The translations under genes were made by a program, and so were the position numbers. From Triglochin maritima (lineage: Eukaryota > Streptophyta > Magnoliopsida > Alismatales > Juncaginaceae), in NCBI GenBank assembly GCA_963682175.1, contig OY821771.1, forward strand, positions 39,142,201 to 39,206,200: a DNA stretch of 64,000 nt. The letters are read 5' to 3'. Positions 1 through 11,019 of the stretch are shown piece by piece (position 1 is the stretch's first letter; every line of letters begins with the position of its first letter). The notes under the pieces were generated by a model. That model was not told the DNA's origin and did no database searches. It saw only the letters and a list, made by a program, of their open reading frames with translations.

Positions 1-1241
1 CCAGGCACTCTAGACAATTTCGGTCAATCAATTGTGCTTACCCGTTCCTCATCCGGTTAACCGATCCGAAGATACCTCGGTCGACCGAACCATGAACGGT
101 TCACCGTGTTTGACCTCGATTTTGCCATTGTCAAATTTTGGATTTATTTCCAACAAAATTTGATCTTTTTGGGGGTTTTAGCAAATTCACATCTTATATA
201 ATATATTATAATATGTAATATTAAATTATTACACCCCATAATATATATACTTCATATGAATTTATTATGATTCTAATTATGTCAATTCTCATGACGTTGA
301 TTTTATTCATTCACCACATGTGTCCTATTTTTACATGAAACCCGACACATCTTATGAACTTAAAATCAAGCCTCTTGCTTCCCAGTTTTGTGGTGTGAAC
401 TATAGGAGGATCTAAGCCAAATTGACAGTGATATTAAACACTGAATATCTCAAACTATAAGCAGTATCTAGCTACACATTATAGTTACCCAATTAGCATA
501 GATGTATTTGTTCCACCCGAACCAAAACATGATCCATTTAGTGATGTAAGTGCACCACTTGTGTTCATCCCTTGCCTTATGATATTAAGAATATATACAA
601 AGTAGAAATGTGTCATGTTTGTATTATATTCATTTCTTGATCTCTCTAAGCTAATTATAACTATGTAACTTTACTTAAGTTACATTGTGCACATTATAAT
701 TTTGCTTTATCAAGAGGCCCACTAATATCATCACTCAATTAAGAGGGACAATGATAATCATTTGACTAGCAAAACCAACTATTGCCTTTATCACTACACT
801 CATTAATAGCTTTTGACAATAATCAAATTAAGCACTTCTTGAGTGAAAAGATATAAGTCTCATATCTTAGGATCCAAGACATAGTAAAAACATTAATGAC
901 ATGAAACACAATTCCATAATGTTTTACTTGTTAGGTCTATTCAATATATAAAAGTAATCTTTTCCTCTTTTATATACTCGTGTCGTCAATTATTTGTAGA
1001 GCTACAACAATCGATGACCAACACGACAATCTTATCTCGGTGATTAATGTTCCATGTTAATTACCATGATTGTGAATGACTTTTGATTTATGTAAATCAT
1101 TATCTTTTAGAGCTCTACGGTTAAGGACCAAACACCTCTTCCTTAACACTTTCAAAAGACGAATACCATAATCAAGGAACAAAATGTTTGCACATCCAAT
1201 TCATAATAACTGACATATAAAAGTAAAACTTTTAGAACACA
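1..1241. mobile_element. Degenerate LTR-retrotransposon-like sequence, left end outside window
   Basis: This stretch has no coding potential. It is AT-rich and carries TATA-like stretches near 940-980. It begins with text containing the palindrome CGGTCGACCG (78-87) that recurs in LTRs elsewhere in the window. The stretch stops abruptly at 1241 with the letters ACA, and plant-mobile-domain coding sequence resumes a few bases later, which is what an LTR end (..CA) inserted into that gene would look like. The other end lies outside the window, so no target duplication can be checked. The LTR assignment is inference from structure only. Confidence 0.35.
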
Positions 1242-1245
1242 TTCC

Positions 1246-2165
1246 TTTGAGGCGATGTTGGCATACCTGTATCGCCAGTTAATGATAGCTAGTCGTACTG
1301 ATTGTGAAGGTATTGCGGGTTGTCTTACGCTGCTGCAGGTTTGGATATATGAGTACTATCCTCGTTCGCGTGTGTGGACCGTCCAGAGCGAGGAGCTACT
1401 ACGTTCCATTCGTAGACAGCCAGATCAGCTGACTGCATCACAGGTATAAGACTCTATATTATTTGCGTTTGTTTTATTATTATTATAATTATTATTATTA
1501 ACGTGTTAACGTTTAGGTGGAGTGGTTGACTTATGGTCTTGACCCTGCTGCGGAGGTGTCGATGACCTTATTGATGGGTGGTTATATTTGTTATCGGGAT
1601 ATCATCGAACCTTATATGTCAGATCGTGCCTTATGGAAGTTAGGATACGTTCAGGTGATCCTGATTGACATCCCAACAGCAGTGCGGTCTGAGAGTTTGG
1701 CAACGTACGATCTGAGGTACCCTGCTTCGACCGCGGAATCGATTTAACGCACATTTCTGAGAGGAGCCCCACTTGTTGTTGCCGATCTTGCACGTAGCCG
1801 CGACCTCTCCACTTGTGATGCAGATTATTTGTCTTGGTTTCGTCAGTACTCACATCCATTTCTCGTGCGTGAGATCACCGAGAGACCTTAGAGACCACCA
1901 GATAGGACATGTGCCGATGTGGTAAGCTTATTAATCAATTTATATTATTAATGTATATTTTGTTATTATTGTTCATTGACGCTTATTTTGCTCTTACATA
2001 CAGTGGATGAGAATGACGATTCGGATTGCGCAACCGTTCTTGGATAATAGGAACCTAATGCCGAACGACGAGACGAGAGTTGCATGTGTAGAGTGGGAGG
2101 GATTTATACACGCGTGAAACACTCAGTTAGGCATTTCTGACCCTGATTAGGATGACGAGACGTAG
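1246..2165 (+). pseudogene. Plant mobile domain (PMD) pseudogene, MAIN-LIKE/PP7-long-form type
   Basis: Three exon-like pieces are seen: 1246-1449, 1518-1921 and about 2004-2165, separated by short introns with GT and AG ends (1450-1517; about 1922-2003). The peptides LAYLYRQLMIASRTDCEGIA, GCLTLLQVWIYEYYPRSR and EPYMSDRALWKLGYVQVI are typical of the plant mobile domain found in MAIN/MAIL1 proteins, in long-form PP7 phosphatases and in many MULE and retrotransposon proteins. The N-terminal half of the domain is missing because a probable LTR abuts at 1241. Exon 2 has in-frame stops at about 1746 and 1888, and exon 3 has one near 2116. The gene lies tail to tail with a MULE transposase on the minus strand, so it is most likely MULE-borne rather than a host MAIN gene. 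It cannot make a full protein. Confidence 0.75.
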
Positions 2166-2390
2166 GTGTAGTTGTAGTTGGCTTGTACTCTGTTTACTCT
2201 AATATTTATATTTGTTTATATGTTGTACTCTTATTATTTATGACAAATATCTTTTCATTTCTTGCTATAATTGCATTTGAAATTTGAAATCTGATAAAGA
2301 AAGTAACACAATATAATGTACGAACAAATTACACATTAGAAATCCATTACAAATCACATAACCAATCCATTACAAATTACACGTTACAAA
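2166..2390. other. Intergenic spacer between convergent PMD and transposase genes
   Basis: AT-rich sequence separates the end of the PMD reading from the end of the OTU-like tail on the other strand. It probably holds both 3' untranslated regions. Nothing else is recognisable in it. Confidence 0.4.
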
Positions 2391-3869
2391 TCAATATCTA
2401 CTACGTAACTGCTCCCAATAGGCTCTCCTCTGTTCGTACTGCAACTCCGATCCAACAACATTCTGATCTCGAATTTGAAACCACATGATCGTTTTAGGGG
2501 GTACTGGGAATCCCTCAGATAATTCTAAGCAAATGTAATGTCTATAACTCCTTAAACGAGCAATGATCAGCTCTCTGCGTGATTTCATCACGGTAGGCGG
2601 ACTTTCCCAAGATAGTATTGTAATACACAGGTACAACGAACCATTATCTCAAACTCTGAAGCACGCTTGTAAAAGTTGACAATTGGGAACAAGTTGCAAA
2701 TAATCTCCATATAGTGATCCTCGCCACAATATCCTCCGCCCCAATCAATTCGCCGACGAGCCTGTACCACACTGTCATAATAAATATGCTCATAAATTGG
2801 ATGTACCGCTATCTCATTAGAAATCACACGATGTACGTATAACCAATTGTCTTCGCCGCCATGAAAAGCATCTGCAACACATCAAAATTCATAGTTGTCA
2901 TCCGCACGTACATCATTCCACCGCTCCAGAAATGGTATGATGATTCCTGGAAGTTTATCCAGATATGGAAAATCATCTATGTCCATCCGTCTAGACACTA
3001 ATAATAGCAAAGTTATATAATAACTGGAAGTTATATATAATAGGGGAACATGTTGTAATACCAGATCCTATCGTCATGTTTACAGACGATCAAGACGAAC
3101 TAGAAAATTGACCATAACCCTTGCTCTGATTACTATTACTATCACGACCATGACCTCGACCTTGCTCAACATACTCAAAAGCGCTCGTGTGACGTCTTGT
3201 CGACGATCCCCTTGGTTGACCTTGAATCGTAGTCTTTTCTGCGGACTTAACATAGTTTGACTGTTCATGGTGTAGTTGCGCGTATATAAGACGAGAGACT
3301 ATGAATTACTGCAGGGTTGCTGCTAGAAATCTCGTCAACGAGGTTCAAAAAATGCTTAACGTCTTATGATAACTGATCCACAAACTCTGCCATGTCCAGT
3401 CCATATCCAATGACAAGTGTTCTCCAGAATGGATGAATCTGGTCTAAATAAATCCTTTCGCCTGAATGAATACAATGGTGGATGGTACATGCACAAAGAA
3501 TCTCATGTGAAGTCAGAACAACGCACCCACAACGAGTTTCAACTCGATCACCTAAGTCCTTCATTCTCTTAACATCCTGACTCAACAATGACAAGCAGTA
3601 ATGGGAAGTTTGACCATTTAGATACTGATATAAAGGTATATCAAAGTTAGTGTGATTTCGACATCTCGAATCCTCAAGAAAGTGTTGAATATTTGTAACC
3701 TGCATTTGAATAGCCTCGTTGGCGCGGTCGAAAAGAGTGTCTAGAGCTGCAATCGATGAAGTGATCCAGTCTTTCAGAGCCGAATGAGCTCTTTCGACCC
3801 TACAATTTGTAGTGTTGCGAAAGTGAAAGACTTTGTCCGTCCAATTCAACACAAACTTTTCTTTATGCA
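2391..3869 (-). pseudogene. MULE transposase C-terminal part: SWIM zinc finger plus OTU-like protease tail
   Basis: The open segment 3364-3869 reads HKEKFVLNWTDKVFHFRNTT then CRVERAHSALKDW, the part of FAR1-like MULE transposases that follows the catalytic core. It continues into a SWIM-type zinc finger (CGC, later CACTIHHC). Frame-shifted segments follow: a linker with STRRHTSAFEYVE (about 3110-3240), then an OTU-type cysteine protease reading (about 2391-3000) with WNDVRADDNYEF, GGEDNWLYVHR and YRHYICLELSEGFPVPP. In family members the DxxxDGNCGFR motif holds the catalytic Asp and Cys. Here Cys is replaced by Tyr and a stop follows, so the protease is dead. The reading is interrupted at 3869 by the LTR retrotransposon and resumes at 12412 on the far side. 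Confidence 0.8.
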
Positions 3870-5261
3870 TGTTGAACGTTTTAAATTAAACCGCAAGTGC
3901 ACGGCCGCGATGAAGCGGTGGCAAGTACGGGTCGTCCTCAGGGAGGTGAGTAGCCTCTTGCTTGTACGAAATCAAGTGGCAAAAATAGGGGGAAGAAAGT
4001 TGTTTATGCTAATCTAGACTACGCTACACTAAGAAGTATGAAATGCGAACGAAACAAACAAACGATGGAATAACAACTAAACTAAGAACAAAGGAGGAAT
4101 GCTGGAATACAGAAATGGGAAAAACCCTAAGGGGTGGAGTGAGTGCACACATGCAAAGAGGTGGGTGTAGAATACATTCTTTAAGCACATGAAGGTGGTG
4201 TTTATCAAGCATAGGAAGTGTCTAAATGTTATGGCAAAACCTATCAATCTATTCACCAACTTGGTTGATTAACATTTACATATGCAAGTTGTTTATTTCA
4301 GAACCTAAACAAGCATGAGAGGTGTCTAATCATTTTGGCAAAACTCATCAAGTTATAAATTCTATCCTAAACAAGCAAGCATACATTCATGTTTTATCAA
4401 CACATCAAAAATAAAGCATTCATCCCATTCTCTAATGCATGTATGTACATCTACTCCACCCCCCAAAGGGGATGAAACTACTCACTAAACATTACACTAA
4501 TTATTACACCAAGCAAAGAAAGCATATTAAAACTAAGCTAGCAATAAAAGACGATTAAACCAAAACATGCACAAACAATAAAAGAAGCATAAACAAACAA
4601 TGAAAGAAACACAAAACTTTATTGATAAAATGACTCACATTAAAAGTAGCATCCTCATACTTTAGTGTGTGCTTCAAGGCCTCACTTCTAGTAGGAAGAA
4701 TAGCCACTTAAAATATGGAGTGATTACAATAGGAGGTGAAGAGTTCTATTTATAGGCATGGAAAAAGCTAATCCGGGACAATCCCCCGATGTGGGACTAA
4801 ACAAACACCAAAAATAGCCTAAACGAACATTAATACAAGTCCAGGAGAAATCTTGGCGGATCTGGACTAATCCAGACCGCCAATTGGCGGTCCAAAATGT
4901 CCGGATTCAGTTGAGTTTTATTCTGGGCTTTTCTTTGTGCTTTTGGTGGTCTTTGATGCATCTACTTCGTTTGTTGGAGCTCCGACCCGAATCCAATTGG
5001 TAAAATACTCCTCATGATGGTGTGGAGTATTCTGTTTTGCTCTTAGGTCCTTCTGTCTTGCAATCAGGTCCTTCTTCCTTGCATCTTGGTCCCTAGATCT
5101 CACAATTCAGTCCTTTTTCCCAGCTTTTGGGTCCTTTTATGCTTCATCTCTTCAAACCTATTTATTCCTGAAAACTAAACATAAAACTCGTAACATAGCA
5201 TTGTTTAGGTGAAAGATAATGGATATAAGATACAAATATGAGCATGAAATGATGTCAATCA
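3870..5261 (-). repeat. 3' LTR of the Gag-protease element
   Basis: In element orientation it starts TGATTGACATC and ends GTTCAACA. A TATA box (TATAAATAG) lies at 4746-4754. A perfect palindrome AGACCGCCAATTGGCGGTC is at 4874-4892, about 130 bases upstream of the TATA box. It matches 11020-12411 at offset 7150 with six substitutions (for example at 3893, 4124 and 4209). Confidence 0.93.
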
Positions 5262-5276
5262 AATACCCCCACACCT
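5262..5276 (-). promoter_or_regulatory. Polypurine tract of the Gag-protease element
   Basis: On the minus strand GGTGTGGGGGTATT lies immediately before the TGATTG start of the 3' LTR, the position and composition expected for the plus-strand primer. Confidence 0.7.
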
Positions 5277-6824
5277 AACTTTTGCTAGTCCCGAGCAAAA
5301 CAAAGAAAGAGAAAAGCATGCGAAAAACAAGAAATCCTAACTCACTTTCGTAGGAATCACGGTTGCACTTAGCACGTGCAACAAGCCGTTAAACCTCCTT
5401 GTCGCCAAGGAGGAGGAGTGTTGTCTCCTGAGGGTTTTCAGCGGATATACCCACAAAATCCGAACAAGATGCATTAATCAATCTAGATACATGACTCGTT
5501 GGACTTATTTTGTCGATCATGGGACGCGGTAATACTACGGGTCGACTCTATATATGTAATCAGTCCACACACCTAGCCTAATGAGTTATTCGTGAGAGTT
5601 AACTAAGGAATTAAGTGAAAGACATGGGCAACCTTAACTTCTGAATGTGATACAATGTGTAAAGTCCATTTTGGTTCTTATTTGACTTTTTTTTCTTTTT
5701 TTTCTTTTTTGTTTCTTTTTCTTTGGAGCATTTTATTTGTTGGTGTTTGATTCTCCCAGGGTCAGGTTTCGTGCATCATTGCCTATGAGGACTTACACTA
5801 TCACGTACACCTTCCCCCAAATCTCCACATAGGGCGATCCCTACCACCCGTGTAACGGGAGTTCGGTCGGTGCATCCCAAGTCAGATGACTCGAAAGCAC
5901 CAGGCACAAAGTCCCCTCAGACTTACTTTCCCGAGTGATAGGAGCCGTGCGAGAAGAGAGAACACCACTTATTTATCTACATGGGAACCAAAACCCCTAC
6001 ACTTAAGTTTCACAAAAAGAGATTAAGGGCCATTGACTACGACAAACTTCCTTATACTAACAGACACGAATTATTTACTCACTAGGTTCAGGGTGGACTT
6101 ATTTAAATGTTTGAGTACTGAAACCCTATGATTACACGCCCCCCCGAGGGAAAACCGGGGTGCATCCTCACGACTCGATAAGACCTAAAGCCAGTAAACT
6201 AGAAATCCTAATGCATCAAGTTCAAGACAATTTTGGGAGCTTTCTTTTTACTTTGCCACTCAACGGTTTTGCACATGCTAAACACACGCAAAACCCACAA
6301 AAACATTTTCTTTCGCAAACACATGAAGATTTTGAAAGAAATGTGAAAATTTTAAAGCACTTGGCAAGCAAAAGAAGACAAGTCACCCAAGGATCATGGC
6401 AAACAGATATATCGATATTAAATGCGGCACACTAACATGACCCTAACAATGCAAACAAAAGAAAATAAAACCAAAGGAAAAAGACTCGACTATGTACACA
6501 CGTAAAACACCCCCCCACACCTACTTCATGCATTGTCCTCAATGAATGTGAACAAGATACTACATGGATACATGCATGAAAAGGGAAAGATCTCACCAAC
6601 ATGAAGTACAAAGGGACGTTCAGGGTCATGTTGATGGACACAAACCCAAATTCCCTCAAAACCTGTGAGAAGCTGAAGAAGGGAGATAAATACGTGAAGA
6701 AATTGGGCCTAAGTTCATAAGGGTTGGGGCCCACAACAATCGATGCTCACTGAAGGAGTCTTTTATTACACACTTTTTTTTTCAAGATATATACATCACC
6801 CAAGATATTCTCATAATCATTTGG
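5277..6824. other. Noncoding 3' region of the Gag-protease element
   Basis: About 1.5 kb between the end of the protease frame and the polypurine tract. It contains a T-rich run (5680-5715) and stop-filled frames. Searching all frames by eye shows no RT motif (YxDD), no RNase H and no integrase HHCC or DDE. This is the place from which the rest of pol has been lost. Confidence 0.7.
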
Positions 6825-8120
6825 TCAAGGAACATCAAATGAGAACATCAAGTCATGAGGACCAGAGACTTGCCGAGATGGGCAAACTCCACTGGTACTC
6901 TGAGGTGTCATGAGGGGTGAAAGGTCAAAGCTGAAAGGCTCGAACCCCTCATGATATTGGTTGGGTGTGGGCAACAAAGAATGAAGTTGTGTTGCCTCAC
7001 TAGGGTTTAATTGCTCATCGAAGAAAACCCTCCAACCAATAGGCGGGTGCATCGGAATGAGTTCCTCAGGCTCATTCGATGGATGCAACAGACTTGCATC
7101 ACTAAGAATGGGGCTTCTCCCCAAGTCATCCAACAAGGACCTCCCACCATCGTTTAGATCATCAAGCATAAGCTCGGTCATAGGTGGGTCCTTGTTGGAG
7201 TCAATATGAAGCTCAAATGGCTCAATGGCCATGGGACATGAGGTAGAGACACCTTCTGGTATAGGCATATGATGAGGTGTCTCACTCTCACTAGTACTCT
7301 CAACTGAATCATGCAACGAACACTCCCTTTGGACATTCATGTTCGAGGCCAGCTCACTCTGTTGCATTGCGAAGACAGGCAATGAGTTTTCGCTGGGCCC
7401 ACGAACATTCTCAATGGGTTGTATTGGGGTTAGGGGTGTTCGTTGATTCTGTGGTGCTTTCTCCAATTGGTGGATGAGATTTAGATTTAAAGGTTCATCC
7501 ATGGGTTCCTGTTGCCTACCAGATTTGAACACATGAAACTCGGCACTCATGTTACCGAATGAGAGCTTCATGAGACCATTTCTACAATTAATCAAGGCAT
7601 TGGAGGTTGCCAGAAATGGTCTACCCAAAATCAAAGGTATTTGAGAGTGGGTGTTCGGAACAGGATTGGTATCGAGGACAACAAAATCGACTGGAAATAT
7701 AAAATCTCCAACTTTGATAAGCACGTCCTCGATAATCCCCATGGGAATACGAATGGATCTATCCGCCAGTTGGAGGGTGATCTTAGTTGGTTTCAATTCT
7801 CCCAAGTTCAACTGTTGATAAACAGAGAATGGGAGGAGGTTGACCGCTGATCCTAAATCAAGCAAAACATTGCTCAATCTAGTGTCCCCTATCGTACACT
7901 GAATAGTAGGACACCCCGGGTCCTTGTATTTTGTGTAGGTAGGATTGGACAAAAGTGAGCTGATATTTGCAGCCAAGAATGCTTTCTTAGGAACATTGGT
8001 CTTCCTCTTGGTTGTGCAGAGATCCTTCAACACTTTGGCATATTGAGGTATTTGTTGGATGACATCCAACAAGGGGATGTTAACCTTCACTTGCTTAAAT
8101 ACCTCTAATATCTTGTCCAT
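6825..8120 (-). CDS. Retropepsin-like aspartic protease of the same element, with a long C-terminal tail
   Basis: A 431-residue open frame. Residues about 75-190 carry the aspartic protease fold: CTIGDTRLSNVLLDLGSAVN with the active-site DLG in place of the more usual DTG or DSG, common in plant Athila/Tat proteases. The flap-side segment LQLADRSIRIPMGIIEDVLI follows, then ILGRPFLAT. The remaining 230 residues are acidic and Pro/Ser-rich, with no domain I recognise. In an autonomous relative this is where reverse transcriptase would begin; here the frame ends and no RT follows. It starts in an overlap with the end of gag. Confidence 0.85.
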   Translation of the reverse strand: MDKILEVFKQVKVNIPLLDVIQQIPQYAKVLKDLCTTKRKTNVPKKAFLAANISSLLSNPTYTKYKDPGCPTIQCTIGDTRLSNVLLDLGSAVNLLPFSVYQQLNLGELKPTKITLQLADRSIRIPMGIIEDVLIKVGDFIFPVDFVVLDTNPVPNTHSQIPLILGRPFLATSNALINCRNGLMKLSFGNMSAEFHVFKSGRQQEPMDEPLNLNLIHQLEKAPQNQRTPLTPIQPIENVRGPSENSLPVFAMQQSELASNMNVQRECSLHDSVESTSESETPHHMPIPEGVSTSCPMAIEPFELHIDSNKDPPMTELMLDDLNDGGRSLLDDLGRSPILSDASLLHPSNEPEELIPMHPPIGWRVFFDEQLNPSEATQLHSLLPTPNQYHEGFEPFSFDLSPLMTPQSTSGVCPSRQVSGPHDLMFSFDVP

Positions 8121-10021
8121 GTTGTCACTCTGCTTTTTTTTAACCTACTTGGATAAGGAGCTTTTGGCAGGTAGGTTTTCTGCTGTGCCTGAGAAGAAAG
8201 CTTTGGTGTATTACCCTCACCCTCAGCTTCTTCTTCACCACCATTCCCACTGAGGGGCTGCATATATGGTGGTGGGTGTGGCAAGGAAATGTGATTGTCA
8301 ACCTGTTTTCCATTCCTTAAGGTCACAATGGAATTGACATGGTGAACAGGTTCCTCCACATGGTTCACTTGCCTCCCCCGAAGTACCACATTCTCATTTT
8401 GCGTTTGTTGTTGTTGGTACATGCGGGGGTTAGCCTCGGGCTGGCTAGGAAAAGACCCTCTCTCTCTTTCATGTACAGACTGAGCCAATTGGCCAATCTG
8501 AAGCTCTAGAGATTTGATGGTCTGCTGATTTGAAGTGAGAACTTGACTCGTGGTAGACATAAAATTTTTCATTGAGTTTTCAAGTCCACGAGTCAAGGTC
8601 TCAAGCGAATTGAATCGGGTTTCCATATTATTGGAATTTAGGAAACCCGATTGATTGGTGGTTTGTGCTTGGGGTGGCTGATAGGAATGTGCATGCATGG
8701 GAGGTTGGTGTGATTGGTAAGGTGGTCTAGAGGAGTTTGGAGGACCACCCGGGGCATTAGTTTGGTTCCATGAAAAATTGGGGTGGTTCCTCCATCCAGG
8801 ATTATAAGATGATGAGTATGGGTCATTCCTAGCTCTGTCATAGATGGCGTTGACACGCTCCATCTCAGGAGGAATGGACTCACACTCGCTCTCTACATGA
8901 CCTATCCTACCACATGAATGACAGGGAACTGGACCAGATGTAGACATGTGAGGTGCACTTTGTTGGTTTTGGAGCTCAATCGAGTCCATACGGCGCATTA
9001 AGGCCGCCATGCGTGCCTCGGTGGCCGTAGTGGTATCGATAGCAAATGCGGAACCCGATCTAGTTGAGTTTGCATTCGCGATCCTCGCTCCTATACTAGA
9101 TGATGCAGGTGGTTCCCTCACACTCTCCCATTGCATGGTTTTCTCAGCGAGGTCTTCTAGGAAGGCACATGCCTTCCTTTCATCCTTTCCCAAGAACTCT
9201 CCTTGACACATGGACTCAAGGAGCATTCTGGACGGGATGTGAAGACCTTCATACACAATCTGACAAAGACGCCACAACTCAATGCCATGGTGAGGGCACG
9301 AGGATAGTAGCTCTTTGAACCTCTCAAGATATGCATGAAATGGTTCGGTCTCATGTTGATAGAATGAATTGATTTCGTTCCTTAATTTTTGAGTCCGATG
9401 ATTAGGAAAGTACTTCTTGAGGAATGCAGATTGAAACTCATCCCAAGTCCTAAAGGAATTCGCCTGGTTGCTGTACAACCACTTCTTGGCGTCATCCTTT
9501 AGTGCAAAAGGAACGAGCCTAAGATGGATGGAGTCTGTGCTAAGTTGTTGCAGCTTGAACATAGCACAGACCTCCTCAAATTCCCTGAGAAAGATATAGG
9601 GGTCACCTTTCCCAGTGAAATGAGGGAGCATGGAAATGAATTGAGGCTTAACCTCAAAATGGTTCCCATTAGCCTCTGGTAATACGATGCATGAGGGTAG
9701 AGCTGTACGGCTCGGGTAGCATCGATCACGTAGAGGTATGGGAACGACAACTTGAAGCACTGGTCGAACAGGTGGGTCCAGCAACTGCTCCTCCTCACGG
9801 AAATTAGCAGCCATTGGACCCGAACTACGTGCGACACGAGAGGAGGAAGGTGTCGAGAAATCGATGACCGAAGCCGGATTGACAACGCTCCTCGTCAAAC
9901 GACCACTCTCGTCTCGTGTCCACGAAAGCATGCACAAAGGTGCACACACAAACCACAACTCTCTTTTTTTTCTTTTTTTTAAAAAAGAAGAATGTACGTA
10001 GAAGAGAAGACGAGGGAACAC
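8105..10021 (-). CDS. Gag protein of Tat/Athila-type retrotransposon
   Basis: A 638-residue open frame without stops. Residues about 100-290 hold the Retrotrans_gag domain (GKGDPYIFLREFEEVC, then DDAKKWLYS, LKKYFPNHRTQKLRNEI, YLERFKELLSSCPHHGIE). A single CCHC zinc knuckle (CHSCGRIGHVESEC) follows near residues 378-391, then a Gln/Asn/Pro-rich tail. The protein would form the cytoplasmic virus-like particle and bind element RNA. The first ATG is at 10021; the homologous region starts further in, so the first 25 or so residues may be untranslated. It overlaps the protease frame by 16 bases in another frame, suggesting frameshift or reinitiation expression. Intact. Confidence 0.88.
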   Translation of the reverse strand: MFPRLLFYVHSSFLKKRKKRELWFVCAPLCMLSWTRDESGRLTRSVVNPASVIDFSTPSSSRVARSSGPMAANFREEEQLLDPPVRPVLQVVVPIPLRDRCYPSRTALPSCIVLPEANGNHFEVKPQFISMLPHFTGKGDPYIFLREFEEVCAMFKLQQLSTDSIHLRLVPFALKDDAKKWLYSNQANSFRTWDEFQSAFLKKYFPNHRTQKLRNEINSFYQHETEPFHAYLERFKELLSSCPHHGIELWRLCQIVYEGLHIPSRMLLESMCQGEFLGKDERKACAFLEDLAEKTMQWESVREPPASSSIGARIANANSTRSGSAFAIDTTTATEARMAALMRRMDSIELQNQQSAPHMSTSGPVPCHSCGRIGHVESECESIPPEMERVNAIYDRARNDPYSSSYNPGWRNHPNFSWNQTNAPGGPPNSSRPPYQSHQPPMHAHSYQPPQAQTTNQSGFLNSNNMETRFNSLETLTRGLENSMKNFMSTTSQVLTSNQQTIKSLELQIGQLAQSVHERERGSFPSQPEANPRMYQQQQTQNENVVLRGRQVNHVEEPVHHVNSIVTLRNGKQVDNHISLPHPPPYMQPLSGNGGEEEAEGEGNTPKLSSQAQQKTYLPKAPYPSRLKKSRVTTWTRY

Positions 10022-10995
10022 AGGAGAGAAAGAATGACTCAGGAGAGAAGGGAAGAAGTCCTTATGCTACGGCGGATGGGTACAGGTAGAAGCACACAAG
10101 CAAACAAGGCTCAAGCAATCCTAAGGTCGCTATAGGTCCTTACAGCTAGACGACGCCTAACTGCGAGGTCACAAGGCCTCAACACGCCTCACCTCCCTAC
10201 AACGAGGACCACAAAGCCCAGCAAGTGAGCCAAGATCCGGGGATCTCGTCTCTCCTACTATCGACAAAGTGGGCAACGCCGATCAGGTCATGACGGTCGG
10301 GACCGGATCACTCTCCTAATGCGTCCAAGATCCTTAGGGCCAATGTCTACTTGATTTTAAAATTAGGCTCTTGATTAGTGTGGTTTTTGGGGCGAAGGAA
10401 AGGGTGATGAAATCCCCCACCTTATCTTTTACGGGACAGCCCCTCCTTAGTAGCGTTTTGGAGTCCTAAATCTAGCAATCAACTCTCCAAACAACGCTCA
10501 ACTCACATTTGTTGCAATGCACTTCCTACTAACTAATGCATGTTCATACGAAATGCATGAATGAGAGTAGAAGGTGCGTACCTCACGCCAGCTCTCAGCA
10601 ACAGAAAATAAAGCTAAGATAAAAGACAATTTAAATGCCTAAGTCACATACATGATGCATGACCTAAACAAGAATGAATGCCTAATCTTTTGCTTTGAGT
10701 TTTAGGGTCCAAGTTGCTTAAAGGAGGTTTGATTATTGATCTGGGAACGAACTATAAGTCAAAACATGCCAAATTGAGTCCCAGATAACTAGATCATTTA
10801 GAGTAACAACAACAAGAAATTAAAAGATGAACAGAGCTCACCAGACCGCTGATTGGCGGTCTGAAGTGCTCAGGTCGTCTGGAAATTTCTCCAGTAGCCT
10901 CCACTTGCTATTCCCAGTCTCCTGAAACAAAGAAAAACTACAACACACAAATTAAATCCACTCGAATCGTCCAAACAAGAGTCTGGACTCGCACC
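10022..10995 (-). other. Leader between primer binding site and gag
   Basis: Roughly 1 kb without a convincing reading frame. It holds an imperfect palindrome CAGACCGCTGATTGGCGGTC at 10842-10861 that resembles the perfect palindrome inside the LTRs. A role in packaging or dimerisation is possible but not shown. Confidence 0.6.
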
Positions 10996-11013
10996 TCCCC
11001 GGCAACGACGCCA
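10996..11013 (-). promoter_or_regulatory. Primer binding site, tRNA-Asp type
   Basis: On the minus strand the 18 bases read TGGCGTCGTTGCCGGGGA, six bases inside the 5' LTR. This closely matches the tRNA-Asp 3'-end complement used by plant Athila/Tat elements and fixes the element's orientation. Confidence 0.8.
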
Positions 11014-11019
11014 AATACT

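Noticed and set aside
4024..4259. Short Cys/His-rich frames repeated at 11174-11409
   Set aside because: Both copies are in the LTRs of the Gag-protease element and run antisense or sense to noncoding LTR sequence.
8638..9885. Several open frames on both strands inside the gag region
   Set aside because: They overlap the well-supported 638-residue Gag frame and carry no domain.
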